Notes: generated by a model from the sequence alone, not told the origin. Shown: positions 25,547 through 43,202, counted from the stretch's first letter. The stretch is 64,000 nucleotides of DNA from Eriocheir sinensis (GCF_024679095.1 NW_026111228.1:186001-250000), one strand, 5' to 3'. Program-made: numbers and translations.

Positions 25547-28500
25547 ATATATATTTTTATTGATATTTGCGTTATTTATGTATTTTGTATATGTTTTCTC
25601 ATAGAAATTTACATTATTTTATTATTTTGTGTATTTATTTTGATACGAATTACATGATTAATTCTGAATTTACTACAATTTTAATACGTATTTACATTAA
25701 TTAATGTGTATTTGTTTATATATTTTATACAAATTTACGTTATTATATGTGTATTGTATAGGTATTTTGATACAAATTTACATTATTTATGTATTTTGTA
25801 TATATATTTCAATTCAAATTTAGCTTATTTTATGTATTTGTATATCTATTTATTTAATACAAAATCAAATATTTTATGTTTTTTCGTATATATATTTTTA
25901 TAAAAATGCTATTTTATGGGTATTTTGCATCTTAATTTTCATACAAATTTACATTATTTTATTAATATTTTCTGTATTTATTTTGATACGATTTTACATT
26001 ATTTTATTTGTGTTTTGTATATATTTTTTATACATATTTACATTATTTAATGTTTTTTTTTTGTATATATATTTGATACAAATTTACGTTATTTTAAGTC
26101 TATATGTTTATATATTTTCATTCAAATTTACATTATTTTATGTGTATTTTGTAAATGTATTTCAATACAAATTTACCTATTTTTATATTTTTGTGTATTT
26201 TTGTATTTAGTTTTATACAAATTTAGGTTATTTTATGTGTATTTTGTATATCTATTTTCATACAAATACACATTCTTTTCATGATATTTTGTTTATTTAT
26301 TTTGACACGAATTAACATTATTTAATGTGTATTTTGTATATATATTTTTATACGTATTTACATTATTTCAAGTGTATTTTGTATATATATTTCTATAGAA
26401 ATCTGCGTTATTTTATGTGTATTCGTATATATATTTTGAAACAAATTTACATTGTTTTATGTGTATTTTGCGTATTTTTTCAATACAAATTTACCTTATT
26501 GTATGTGCATTTTGTATATTAATTTTAATACAAATTTGATTAATCTATGTGTATTTTTGTATATGTATTTTTAATAAAAATATGCTTTATTTTATGGGTA
26601 TTTTGCATCTTTATTTTCATACAAATTTACATTATTTTATTGATATTCTTTGTGTTCATTTGATATGATTTTACATTATTCTATGTGTATTTTGTATATA
26701 TATTTTATATAAAATGTATTTGTTTTCATTTCATACAAATCTACATTATTTTATGTGTTTTTTGTACATGTATTTAAATACAAATTTAACTAGTTATATG
26801 TGTATTTTGTATATCTATTTTGTATGTATATTTTCATAGAAATTTACTCTATTTTATGAGTATTCGTATATATATTTTGATACAAATTTACATTATTAAT
26901 GTGTATTTTGCATATCTATTTCAATACAAATTTACTTTATTGTACGTGCATTTTGTATATTTATTTTAATACAAATTTAATTATTTTATATGTATTTTTG
27001 TATATATATTTTTATGCAAATATGCGTTATTATATGGATATTTTGCATCTTTATTTTCATACAAATTTACATTATTTTATTGATATTCTCTTTATTTATT
27101 TTGATACGATTTAACATTATTCTATGTGTATTTTGTATATATTTTTTTATACATATTTACATTAATTAATGTTCATTTTGTATATATTTTATCCAAATTT
27201 ACATTATTTTATGTGTATTTGTTTATATATTTTCATACATATTTACATTATTTTATGTGTATTTTGTATATACATTTTCATAAAAAAATTACGTTATTTT
27301 ATTGTGTGTATAAGTATATATTTTGATACAAATTTTATACAAATTCATGTTATTTAATGTGTATTTGTATATATATTTTCATACAAATTTATATTATTTT
27401 ATGTGTATTTTTTCATATATTTCATTACAAATTTACCTTATTTTATGTTTATTTTGTATATTTATTTCATTCAATTTTAAATTATTTTATGTGTATATTT
27501 GTATTTGTATTTAGGTTATTTTATGTGTATTTTGTATATATATTTTCATCCAAAATTACATTATTATATTGGTATTTTCTTAATTTAATTCGATACGAAT
27601 TTAGATTATTTCATAGGTATTTTGTATACATATTTTTATACTCATTTACATTATCTAATGTGTGTTTTGTATATATATTTTTATACAAATTTATTTTATG
27701 TTCATTTTTGTACATATATTTTTATAGAAATTTGCGTTATTTTATGTATATAGTTTTATATAAATTTACGTTATTTTATGTGCATTTTGTATATTTATAT
27801 TTATACAAATACACATTCTTTTATTGCTATATTGTTTATTTATATTTATACGAATTTACATTATTTTATGTATTTTGTATACATTTTTTATACGTATTTA
27901 CTTAATTTTATGTGTATTTTGTATATGTATTTTTATAGAAATCTACGTTATTTTATGTGTATTCGTATATATATTTTGAAACAAATTTACATTATTTTAT
28001 ATGTATTTTGCATATCTATTTCAATACAAATTTACCTTATTGTATGTGCATTTTGTATATTTATTTTGATACAAATTCAAATATTTTATGTGTATTTTGG
28101 TATCAATAATTTTATAAAAAATGCGTTATTTTATAGGTATTTTGCATCTTAATTTTCATACAAATTTACATTATTTTATTAATATTCTGTGTATATATTT
28201 TGATACGATTTTACATTATTCTATTTGTGTTTTGTATATATTTTTTTATACATATTTACATTATTTAATGTGTATTTTGTATATATATTTCATACAAATT
28301 TACGTTATTATATGTGTATTTGTTTATATATTTTCTTTCAAATTTACATTATTTTATGTGTATTTTGTATATGTATTTCAATAGAAATTAACCTAATTTT
28401 ATGTGTATTTTGTATATTTCTTTTCATACAAATTTAAATAATTTTGTGTATTTTTGTATATAGTTTTATACAAATTTAGGTTATTTTATGTACGCATTTA

Positions 28501-30556
28501 CATTATTTAATGTGTGTTTTGTATATATATTTTTTATCAAAAGTTAATTTATTTTACGTTCATTTTTGGACATATATTTTTATAGAAATTAGCGTTATTT
28601 TATATGTATTTGTATATGTTTTCTCATACAAATTTACATTATTTTATTGCTATTTTGTTTATTTAGTTTGATACGAATTACATGATTATGTGTATTTTGT
28701 ACATATTTTTTATACGTATTTACATTACTTAATGTGTATTTTGTTTATATATTTTTAAACAAATTTACGTTATTATATGTATTTTTATAAATATTTTGAT
28801 ACAAATTTACATTATTTTATGTATTTTGTATATACATTTCAATTCAAATTTAGCTTATTTTATCTGTATTTTGTATATCTATTTTCATACAAATTAATCT
28901 ACTTCTGTGTATTTTTTTGGATAGTTTTATAAAAATTTACGTTATTTTATGTATTTTGTATATTTATATTTATACAAATACACATTCTTTTATTATTTTG
29001 TTTATTTATTTTGATACAATTTACATTATTTTATGTGTATTTTGTATACATTTTTTTTATACGTATTTACTTCATTTTACGTGTATTTTGTAAATATAAT
29101 TTTATACAAATCTACGTTATTTTATGTGTATTCGTATATATATTTTGAAACAAATTTACATTGTTTTATATGTATTTTGCATATCTATTTCAATACAGAT
29201 TTACCTTATTGTATGTGTATTTTGTATATTTATTTTAATACAAATAAATTTTTTATGTGTATTTTGTATATATATTTAAAAAAAATGCGTTATTTTATGG
29301 GTATTTTGCTTCTTTATTTTCATACAAATTTACATTATTTTATTAATATTCTGTGTATTTATTTTGATACGATTTTACATTATTCTATTTGTGTTTTGTA
29401 TATATTTTTTATACAAATTTACGTTATTTTAAGTGTATTTGTTTATGTATTTTCATTCAAATTTACAGTATTTTATGTGTATTTTGTATATGTATTTCAA
29501 TACAAATTTACCTAATTTTATGTGTATTTTGTATATTTATTTTCATACAAATTTAAATTATTTTTGTGTATTTTTGTATATAGTTTTATACAAATTTATG
29601 TTATCTTATGTGTATTTTGTATATTTATTTTCATACAAATACACATTCTTTTATTGACATTTTGTTGAATTACATTATTTAATGTGTATTTTGTATATAT
29701 ATTTTTATACGTATTTACATCCTTTCATGTGTATTTTGTATATTTATAAAAAATGCGTTATTTTATGGGTATTTTGCATCTTTATTTTCATACAAATTTA
29801 CATTATTTTATTTACATTCTGTGTATTTATTTTAATACGATTTTACATTATTCTATTTGTGTTTTGTATATATATTTTTTATACATATTTACATTATTTA
29901 ATGAGTATTTTTTATATATATTTTATACAAATTTATGTTAATTTAAGTGTATTTGTTTATATATTTTCATTCAAATTTACATTATTTTATGTGTATTTTG
30001 TATATGTATTTCTTTACAAATTTACCTAATTTTATGTGTATTTTGTATATTTATTTTCATACAAATTTAACTTATTTTTGTGTATTTTTATATAGTTTTA
30101 TACAAATTTACGTTATTTTATGTGTATTTTGTATATGTATTTTCATACAAATACACATTCTTTTATTGATATTTTAATTATATATTTAATGTGTATTTTG
30201 TATATATATTTTTATACTTATTTACAACATTTCATGTGTATTTTGTATATATATTTCTATAGAAATCTACGTTATTTTATGTGTATTCGTATATATTTTG
30301 AAACAAATCTACATTATTTTATGTGTATTTTGTATATATATTTCATTATAAATTTGCCTTATTTTAAGTTTATTTTTATATCTATTTTCATTCAAATTCA
30401 AATCATTTTATGTGTATATATTTATTTGTATTTACGTTATTTTATGTGTATTTTCTATATATATTTTCATTCAAAATTACATTATTTTATCGGTATTTTG
30501 TTCATTTATTTCGATACGAATTTAGATTATTTCATGTGTATTTTCTATACATATAC
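25547..30556 (-). repeat. Satellite block 20, B-polarity, J7 to J2
   Basis: A 5-kb single-polarity block. Positions 25,547-30,180 are the inverted partner of 48,770-53,404 with a nearly constant position sum of about 78,945. Positions 25,547-29,300 are repeated directly at 43,203-46,918. Markers are TTTACGTTCATTTTTGGAC near 28,553 and the fused unit TTTTGTTGAATTACATT near 29,661. Confidence 0.92.
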
Positions 30557-33500
30557 ATATAGAGTAAATTTCTATGAAAATATATATTCAAAATACATAT
30601 AAAATTATGTAAATAAGTATAAAAATATATATATCAAATACACCTAAAAAAAATGAAAATTCGTATCAAAATAAATAAATAAAATTCCGATAAAAGAACG
30701 TATATTTGTAGGAAAATAAATATACAAAATACACATAAAATTACGAAAATTTGAATAAAAATTAATTTCAATTTGTATGAAAATAGATATACAAAATACA
30801 CATATAATTAGTTAAATTTGTATTTAAATACATGTACAAAATTCACATAAAATAATGTAAATTTGTATGAAATGAAAACAAATTCACATAAAATAACGTA
30901 CATTGGTATAAAATAGATATACAAAATATACATAGAATAATGTAAAATCGTATCAAAATAAATACACAGAATATCAATAAAATAATGTAATTTTGTATGA
31001 AAATAAAGATGCAAAATACCCATAAAATAAAGCATATTTTTATAAAATACATATACAAAAATACATATAGAATAGCTAAATTTGTATTAAAATTAATATA
31101 CAAAATGCACGTACAATAAGGTAAATTTGTATTAAAAAATATGCAAAATGCACATAAAACAATGTATATTTCTTTCAAAATATATATACGAATACACATA
31201 AAATAACGTATATTTCTATAGAAATATATATACAAAATACACATGAAATGACGTAAATACGTATAAAAATATATATACACAATACACATTAAATAATGTA
31301 AATTCGCATCAAAATAAATAAACAAAATATCAATAAAAGAATGTGTATTTGTATGAAAATAGATATACAAAATACACATTAAATATTAAATTTGTATAAA
31401 ACTCTCTACAAACATACACACAAATAATTTAAATGTGTATAAAATATATATACAAAATACACATGAAATTAGGTAAATTTCTATTGAAATACATATACAA
31501 AATACACATAAAATAAACAAATACACTTAAAATAACGAAAATTTGTATGAAATATATATAGAAAATACACATTAAATAATGTAAATATGTATAAAAAATA
31601 TATACAAAACACAAATAGAATAATGTAAAATAGTATCAAAATAAATACACAGAATATTAATAAAATAATGTAAATTTGTATGAAAATAAAGATGCAAAAT
31701 ACCCATAAAACAACGCATTTTTTATGAAAATATATATACCAAAATGCACATAAAATATTTAAATTTGTATTACAATAAATATACAAAATGCACATACAAT
31801 AAGGTAAATTTGTATTGAAATAGATATGCAAAATACATATAAAACAATGTAAATTTGTTTCAAAATATACATACGAATACACATAAAATAACGTAGATTT
31901 CTATAAAATATATATACAAAATACACATAAAATGAAGTAAATACGTATAAGAAAATGTATACAAAATACACATAAAATAATGTAAATTCGTATCAAAATA
32001 AATAAACTAAATGCCAATAAAAGAATGTTTACTTGTATAAATATAAATATACAAAATACACATAAATTAACGTAAAATTGTATAAAACTTAATACAAAAA
32101 TAAAAAAAATAATTAAATTTGTATGAAAATAGATATACAAAAGACACATAAAATAAGCTAAATTTGAATTGAAATAAATATAGAAAATACATAAAATAAT
32201 GTAAATTTGTATAAAAATATATATTCAAATACATATAATAACGTAAATTTGTATAAAAATATATAAACAAAATACACATTAAATAATGTAAATACGTATA
32301 AAAGATATGTACGTAATGTAAAATTTTATAAAATTAAAGATGCAAAATACACATAAAATAACACATATAATAATTAAATTTGTATTAAAATAAATATACA
32401 AAATACACATACAATAAGGTAGATTTTTATTGAAATAGATATGCAAAAAACACATAAAATAATGAAAATTTTATCAAAATATATACGAATACACACAATA
32501 AAATTACGTAAATTTTTATGAAAATATATATACAAAATACACATAAAATAATGTAAATACATAGAAAAATATATATACAAAATACACATAAAATAATGTA
32601 AATTCGTATCAAAATAAATAAACAAAATTTTCTCTAAAAGAATGTATATGTGTAGGAAAATATATATACAAAATACAAATAAAATAAAAAATTTGTATAA
32701 AAATAATACAAAAAATACACAAAAATAATTTAAATTTGTTTGAAAATAGATATGCAAAATACAAATGAAATTAGGCAAATTTTTATTGAAATACATATAC
32801 AAAATACACATAAAATAATGTAAATTTGTATGAAAATATATAAACAAATACACATAAGATAACGTAAATTTCCATAAAATATATGTACAAAATATACATT
32901 AAATAATGTAAATATGTCTAAAAATATATACAAAATACACAGAATAACGTAAAATCGTATCAAAATAAATAAACTGACAATCAATAAAATAATGTAAATT
33001 TGTATGAAAATAAAGATGCAAAATACCCATATAATAACGCATATTTGTTTAAAAATATATATAAAAAATACACATAAAATAATTAAATTTGCATCAAAAT
33101 AAATATACAAAAGGCACATACAATAAAGAAAATTTGTATTGAAATAGATATGCGAAATACACATAAATAATGTAAATTTGTATCAAAATATATATACGAA
33201 TACACATAAAATAGAGTAAATTTCTATGAAAATATATATTCAAAATACATATAAAATTATGTAAATAAGTATAAATATATATATCAAATACACCTAAAAT
33301 AATGAAAATTCGTATCAAAATAAATAAACAAAATTCCGATAAAAGAACGTATATTTGTAGGAAAATAAATATACAAAATACACATAAAATTACGAAAATT
33401 TGAATATAAATATATACTAAAATACACAAAATTAATTTCAATTTGTATGAAAATAGATATACATAATACACATATAATTAGTTAAATTTGTATTTAAATA

Positions 33501-36500
33501 CATGTACAAAATACACATAAAATAATGTAAATTTGTATGAAATGAAAACAAATTCACATAAAATAACGTTCATTTGTATGAAATATATATACAAAATATA
33601 CATAGAATAATGTAAAATCGTATCAAAATAAATACACAGAATATCAATAAAATAATGTAAATTTGTATGAAAATAAAGATGCAAAATACCCATAAAATAA
33701 AGCATTTTTTATGAAAATACATATACAAAAATACACATAGAATAATTAAATTTGTATTAAAATTAATATACAAAATGCACGTACAATAAGGTAAATTTAT
33801 ATTGAAAAAATATGCAAAATGCACATAAAACAATGTATATTTGTTTCAAAATATATATACGAATACACATAAAATAACATATATTTCTATAGAAATATAT
33901 ATACAAAATACACATGAAATGACGTAAATACGTATAAATATATATATACACAATACACATTAAATAATGTGAATTCGCGTCAAAATAAATAAACAAAATA
34001 TCAATAAAAAATGTGTATTTGTATGAAAATAGATATACAAAATACACATAAAATATTTTAAATTTATATAAAACTCTTTTCATTAAAATATATATACCAA
34101 AATAATAAAATATTTAAATTTGTATTACAATAAATATACAAAATGCACATACAATAAGGTAGATTTATATTGAAATAGATATGCTAAATACATATAAAAC
34201 AATGTAAATTTGCTTCAAAATATATATACCAATACACATAAAATAACGTAGATTACTATAAATATATATACAAAATACACATTAAATGAAGTAAATACGT
34301 ATAAGAAAATGTATACAAAGTACACATAAAATAATTAAATTTGTATTAAAATAAATATACAAAATACACATACAATAAGGTAAATCTATATTGAAATAGA
34401 TATGCAAAATAAACATAAAATAATGTAAATTTGTATCAAAACATATACGAATACACACAATAAAATAACGTAAATTTTATGAAAATATATAAAAAATACA
34501 CATAAAATAATGTAAATACGTAGAAAATATATATACAAAATACACATAAAATTATGTAAATTCTTATGAAAATAAATGAACAAAATTCCACTAAAAGAAT
34601 GTATATTTGTAGGAAAATATAAATACAAAATACAAATAAAATAACTAAAATTTGTATAAAAATATATAAAAAATACATAAAAATAATTTAAATTTATTTG
34701 AAAATAGATATGCAAAATACACATAAAATTAGGCAAATCTGTATTGAAATACATATACAAATTACACATAAAATATTGTAAATTTGTATGAAAATATATA
34801 AACAAATACACATAAAATAGCGTAAATTTATATAAAATATATATACAAAATATACATTAAATAATGTAAATGTGTATAAAATATATATACAAAATACACA
34901 TAGAATAATGTAAAATCGTATCAAAATAAATAAACAGAATATCAATAAAATAATGTAAATTTGTATGAAAATAAAGATGCAAAATACCCAAATAATAACG
35001 CATATTTTTACAAAATACACATAAAATAATTAAATTTGTATTAAAATAAATATACAAAATACACATACAATATGGTAAATTTGTATTGAAATAGATATGC
35101 AAAATAAACATAAATAATGTAAATTTGTATCAAAATATATATACGAATACCCATAAAAAAGAATAAATTTCTATGAAAATATATATTCAAAACACAAATA
35201 AAATGATATAAATAAGTATAAAATATACATATCAAATACACCTAAAATAATGTAAATTCGTATAAAATAAATAAACAAAACTACGATAAAAGAACGTATA
35301 TATGTAGGAAAAAAATATACAAAATATATTTGTATAAAATATATACAAAAATACACAAAATTAATTTCAATTTGTATGAAAATAGATATACAAAATACTC
35401 ATATAATTAAATAAATTTGTATTTAAATACATGTACAAAATATACATAAAATTAGGTAGATTTGTATTGAAATACATATACAAAATACACATAAAATAAT
35501 ATTTAAATTTGAATGAAAATATATAAAAAATACTCCTAAAATAACGTAAATTTGTATAAAATATATAAAAAAATACACATTAAATAATGTAAATATGTAT
35601 AAAAAGAAATATATACAAAACACAAATAGAATAATGTAAAATAGTATCAAAATAAATACACAGAATATTAATAAAATAATGTAAATTTGTATGAAAATTA
35701 AGATGCAAGATACCCATAAAATGACGCATTTTTTATTAAAATATATATACCAAAATACACATAAAATATTTGAATTTGTATTAAAATAAATATACAAAAT
35801 GCACATACAATAAGGTAAATTTGTATTGAAATAGATATGCAAAATACATATAAAACAATGTAAATTTGTTTCAAAATATATATACGAATACACACAAAAT
35901 AACGTAGATTTCTATAAAAATATATACAAAATACACATAAAAATAAGTAAATACGTATAAACAAATGTATACAAAATACACATAAAATAATGTAAATTCG
36001 TATCAAAATAAATAAACAAAATACCAATAAAAGAATGTGTATTTGTATAAATATAAATATACAAAATACACATAAAATAACGTAAATTTGTATTAAACTA
36101 TATACAAAAATACACAGAAGTAATTAAATTTGTATGAAAATATATATACAAAATAAAAATAAAATAAGCTAAATTTGAATTGAAATGTATATACAAAATA
36201 CATAAAATAATGTAAATTTGTATCAAAATATTTACACAAATACACATTTAATAACGTTAATTTGTTTAAAAATATATAAACAAAATACACATTAAATAAT
36301 GTAAACACGTATAAAAAATATGTACAAAATACACATATAATCATGTAATTCGTATCAAAATGAATAAACAAAATAGCAATAAAATAATAATAATAATAAT
36401 AAATGGTCTATTCATTTGTAGGAAGCCATTAAATAATGTAAACTCGCGTCAAAATAAATAAACAAAATATCAATAAAAGAATGTGTATTTGTATGAAACT

Positions 36501-38427
36501 AGATATAGAAAATACACATAAAATAACCTAAATTTGTATAAAACTATATACAAAAAAACACAAAAATAATTTAAATTTGTATGAAAATAAATATACAAAA
36601 TACACATAAAATTAGGTAAATTTGTATTGAAATACATATACAAAATACATTTAAAATAATGTAAATTTGAATGAAATTATATAAAGAAATACACTTAAAA
36701 TAACGTAAATTTGTATAAAATATATATAAAAAATACACATTAAATAATGAAAATATGTATAAAAAATATATACAAAACACAAATAGTATAATATAAAATC
36801 GTATCAAAATATATACACAGAATATTAATAAAATAATGTAAATTTGTATGAAAACTAAGATGCAAAATACCTATAAAATAACGCATTTTTTTAAATTATA
36901 TATACCAAAATACACAAAATATTTGAATTTGTATTAAAATAAATATACAAAATGCACATACAATAAGGTAAATTTGTATTGAAATAGATATGCAAAATAC
37001 ATATAAAACAATGTAAATTTGTTTCAAAATATATATAAAAATATATATACTAAATACACATAAAATTAAGTAAATACGAATAGAAAAAGTACACAAAATA
37101 CACATAAAATAATGTAAATTCGTATAAATATAAATAAACAAAATACCAATAAAAGAATGTGTATTTGTATAAATATAAATATACAAAATGCACATAAAAT
37201 AACGTAAATTTGTATAAAACTATATACAAAAATAAACAGAAGTAATTAAATTTGTATGAAAATAGATATACAAACTACACACAAAATAAGCTAAATTTGA
37301 ATTGAAATATATATACAAAATACATAAAATAAAGTAAATTTGTTTCAAAACATTTTTAACAAATACACATATAATAACGTAAATTTGTATAAAAATATAT
37401 AAACAAAATACACATTAAGAAATGTAAATACGTATACAAAAATATGAACAAAATACACAAATAATCATGTCATTCGTATCAAAATAAATAAACAAAAAAC
37501 TAATTAAATAATGTCAATTTGTGAGAAAACATATACAAAATACACATAAAATAACGCAAATTTCTATAAAATATATGTACAAAAAGGCACATAAAATTAA
37601 TTTGCAAAAAAATATATATACAAAACACACATTAGATAATGTAAATGAGTATAAAAATATGTATACAAAATACCTATGAAATAATCTAAATTCGTATCGA
37701 GTTAAATTAAGAAAATAACAATAAATTAATGTAATTTTGGATGAAAATATATATAGAAAACACACATAAAATAACCTAAATACAAATACAAATAAACACA
37801 TTAAATAATTTAAAATTGAATGAAATAAATATACAAAATAAACATAAAATAAGGTAAATTTGTAATAAAATATATGTAAAATACACATAAAATAATATAA
37901 ATTTGTATGAAAATATATATACAAATACACATAAAATAACATGAATTTGTATAAAATTTGTTTCAAAATATATACGAATACACACAATAAAATAACGTAA
38001 ATTTTTATGAAAATGTATATATAAAATACACATAAAATAATTTAAATACGTAGAAAAATATATATACAAAATACACATAAAATAATGTAAACTCGTAACA
38101 AAATAAATACACAAAATTCCAATAAAAGAATGTATATTTGTAGGAAAATATATATACAAAAACAACTAAAATAACTAAAATTTGTATTGAAATATATATA
38201 CAAAATACATAAAATAATGTAAATCTGTTGTTTGAAAATAGATATGCAAAATACACATGAAGTTAGGCATATTAGTATTGAAATACATATACAAAACTCA
38301 CATAAAATAATGTAAATTTGTATAAAAATATGTATACAAATACACATAAAATAACGTAAATTTGGATAAAATATATATATACAAAATATACATTAAATAT
38401 TTTAAATATGTATAAAAATATATTATA
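30557..38427 (+). repeat. Satellite block 21, A-polarity, longest block
   Basis: About 7.9 kb of one polarity. Its first 1.75 kb repeat 8,992-10,745 directly. The marker GATAAAAGAACG at 30,689, 33,338 and 35,285 shows internal higher-order repeats with spacings of about 2,649 and 1,947 bp. From about 36.1 kb it resembles 23.7-25.5 kb and 41.9-43.2 kb. A short non-satellite insertion lies at 36,384-36,427. Confidence 0.92.
36384..36427. other. Non-satellite insertion with (TAA)n
   Basis: A TAA run of about 20 bases is followed by ATGGTCTATTCATTTG and TAGGAAGCC, after which satellite resumes in a different unit phase (CATTAAATAATG). The 25-bp tail is unlike any unit seen in the window. It may be filler DNA at a breakpoint. 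Confidence 0.8.
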
Positions 38428-39208
38428 TTATATATATTTTTTTGGACATTTGCGTTATTTATGTGTATTTTGTATGTTTTCTCATAGAAATTTACATTAT
38501 TTTATTGGTATTTTGTCTATTTATTTTGATACGAATTACATGATTGTTTGTGTATTTTGTACATTTTTTTATACGTATTTACATTATTTAATGTGTATTT
38601 TGTTTATATTTTTTACAAATTACGTTATTATATATGTGTATTTTTATAAGTATTTTGATAAAATTTACATTATTTTATGTATTTTGTATATATATTTCAA
38701 TTCAAATTTAGCTTATTTTATGTATTTTGTATATCTATTTTAATACAAATTTAATTACTTTATGTATTTTGTACATAGTTTTATATAAATTTACGTTATT
38801 TTATGTGTATATTTATATTTATACAAACACATTCTTTTATTAGTATTTTGTTTATTTATTTTGATACGAGTTTACATTATTTTATGTGTATTTTTTATAC
38901 GTATTTACTTAATTATATGTATTTTGTATATATATTTTATAGAAATCTACGTTATTTAGGTGTATTCCTTTATATATTTTGAAACAAATTTACATTGTTT
39001 TATATGTATTTTGCGTATCTATTTCAATACAAATTTACCTTATTGTATGTGCATTTGTATACTTATTTTAATACAAAATCAGATATTTTAATGTTTTCGT
39101 ATATATTTTTATAAAAAATGCGTTATTGTATGGGTATTTTGCATCTTAATTTTCATACAAATTTACATTATTTTATTAATATTTACATTATTCTATTTGT
39201 GTTTTGTA
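38428..39208 (-). repeat. Satellite block 22, B-polarity, J7 to foldback
   Basis: Begins at a J7 copy that reads TTTTTTTGGACATTTGCG instead of TTTTTATTGATATTTGCG. It resembles 25.55-25.9 and 43.2-43.6 kb at first, and has many small deletions. It ends in a perfect 27-bp foldback. Confidence 0.88.
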
Positions 39209-40273
<1,065 letters not shown>

Positions 40274-40375
40274 AATTTTCATTTTTTAGGTGTATTTGAT
40301 ATATATATTTTTATACTTATTTACATAATTTTATATGTATTTTCAATATATATTTTCATAGAAATTTACTCTATA
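40274..40375 (-). repeat. Satellite block 24, B-polarity (short), ends at J2
   Basis: A 102-bp block matching 63,785-63,890 and 23,570-23,666, with TTTTTTAGGTGTATTTGATA. With the following A-polarity sequence it is the reverse complement of about 30,180-30,660. Confidence 0.87.
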
Positions 40376-43202
40376 TGTATATGTATAGAAAATACACATG
40401 AAATAATCTAAATTCGTATCGAAAAAAATGAACAAAATACCGATAAAATAATGTAATTTTGAATGAAAATATATATAGAAAATACACATAAAAGAACGTA
40501 TATACAAATAAATATATACACATAAAATAATTTGAATTTGAATGAAAATAGATATAAAAATAAACATAAAATAAGGCAAATTTGTAATGAAATATATATA
40601 CAAAATACACATAAAATAATGAAGATTTGTTTCAAAATATATATACGAATACACTTAAAATAACGTAGATTTCTATAGAAATATATATACAAAATACACA
40701 TGAAATGATGTAAATACGTATAAAAATATATATACAAAATACACATTAAATAATGTAAATTCGTGACAAAATAAATAAGGAAAATATCAATAAGAGAATG
40801 TGTATTTGTATGAAAATACATGTATAAAATACACATAAAATAACGTAAATTTGTATAAAACTATATATAAAAATACACAAAAATAAATTAAATTTGTATG
40901 AAAATAAATATACAAAATACACATAAAATTAGGTAAATTTGTATTGAAATACATATACAAAATACACATAAAATAATGTAAATTTGAATAGATAATAAAT
41001 TTGTATAAAATATATATGCAAGATACACATTAAATAATGTAAATATGTATAAAAAATATATACAAAACACAAATAGAATAATGTAAAATCGTATAAAAAA
41101 ATACACAGAATGTTAATAAAATAATGTAAATTTGTATGAAAATAAAGATGCAAAATACCCATAAAATAACGCATTTTTTTTTAAATATATTTACAAAAAT
41201 ACACATAAAAAATTAATTTGTATTAAAATAAATATACAAAATACACATACAATAAGGTAAATCTGTATTGAAATAGATATGCAAAATACATATAAAACAA
41301 TGTAAATTTGTTTCAAAATATATATACGAATACACATAAAATAACGTAGATTTCTATAAAAATATATACAAATAAATAAATGAATAAATGAAGTAAATAC
41401 GTATAAAAAATGTATACAAATTACACATAAAATAATGTAAATTCGTATCAAAATAAATAAACAAAATACCAAAAAAAGAATGTGTATTTGTATAAATATA
41501 AATATACAAAATACACATAAAATAACGTAAATTTGTATAAAACTATATACAAAAATACACAGAAGTAATTAAATTCGTATGAAAATAGATATACAAAATA
41601 CAGATAAAATAAGCTAAATTTGAATTGAAATATATATACAAAATACATGAAATAAAGTAAATTTGTATCAAAATATTTATACAAATACACATATAATAAA
41701 TTTGTTTCAAAATATATATACGAATACACATAAAATAACGTAGATTTGTATAAAAATATATACAAAATACACATAAAAATGAAGTAAATACGTATAAAAA
41801 AATGTATACAAATTACACATAAAATAATGTAAATTCGTATCAAAATAAATAAACAAAATACCAAAAAAAAGAATGTGTATTTGTATAAATATAAATATAC
41901 AAAATACACATAAAATAACGTAAATTTGTATAAAACTATATACAAAAATACACAAAAGTAATTAAATTTGTATGAAAATAGATATACAAAATACACACAA
42001 AATAAGCTAAATTTGAATTGAAATATATATATACAAAATACATAAAATAAAGTAAATTTGTATCAAAATATTTATACAAATACACATATAATAAGGTAAA
42101 TTTGTATGAAAATATATAAACAAAATACACATTAAATAATGTAAATACGTATAAAAAATATGTACAAAATACACATATAATCATGTAATTCGTATCAAAA
42201 TAAATAAACAAAATACCAATGAAATAATATAAATTTGTATGAAAAAACATATACAAATACACAAATAATCAAGTCATTCGTATCAAAATAAATAAACAAA
42301 AAACTAATTAAATAAAGTAAATTTGTGAGAAAACATATACAAAATACACATAAAATATCGTTTTAAGTTTCTATAAAATATATGTACAAAATGCACATAA
42401 AATTACTTTGCAAAACAAATATATACAAAACACACATTAGATAATGTAAATGAGTATAAAAATATGTATACAAAATACCTATGAAATAATCTAAATTCGT
42501 ATCGAGTTAAATTAAGAAAATAACAATAAAATAATGTAATTTTGGATGAAAATATATAGAAAACACACATAAAATAACCTAAATACAAATACAAATATAC
42601 ACATTAAATAATTTAAAATTGAATGAAATAAATATACAAAATAAACATAAAATAAGGTAAATTTGTAATAAAATATATGTAAGAATACACATAAAATAAT
42701 ATAAATTTGTATGAAAATATATATACAAATACACATAAAATAACATGAATTTGTATAAAATTTGTTTCAAAATATATACGAATACACACAATAAAATAAC
42801 GTAAATTTTTATGAAAATGTATATATAAAATACACATAAAATAGTTTAAATACGTAGAAAAATATATATACAAAATACACATAAAATAATGTAAATTCGT
42901 AAAAAATTAAATACACAAAATTCCAATAAAAGAATGTATATTTGTAGGAAAATATATATACAAAAAACAAATAAAATAACTAAAATTTGTATAAAAATTT
43001 AAATTTGTTTGAAAATAGATATGCAAAATACACATAAAGTTAGGCAAATTTGTATTGAAATACATATACAAAACTCACATAAAATAATGTAAATTTGTAT
43101 GAAAATATATAAACAAATACATATAAAATCACGTAAATTTGGATAAAATATATATATACAAAATATACATTAAATATTTTAAATATGTATAAAAATGTTA
43201 TA
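40376..43202 (+). repeat. Satellite block 25, A-polarity, J2 to J7
   Basis: Contains two close copies of a higher-order segment (about 41,260-41,690 and 41,695-42,000), each with TTTGTTTCAAAATATATATACG and a CCAAAAAAAGAATG variant. A small TAAA/TGAA expansion lies near 41,370-41,392. The end resembles 24.5-25.5 and 37.3-38.4 kb. Confidence 0.9.

Noticed and set aside
41370..41392. TAAA/TGAA run as a separate microsatellite
   Set aside because: It is only about 23 bp and grades into the satellite unit. It is mentioned in the block entry only.
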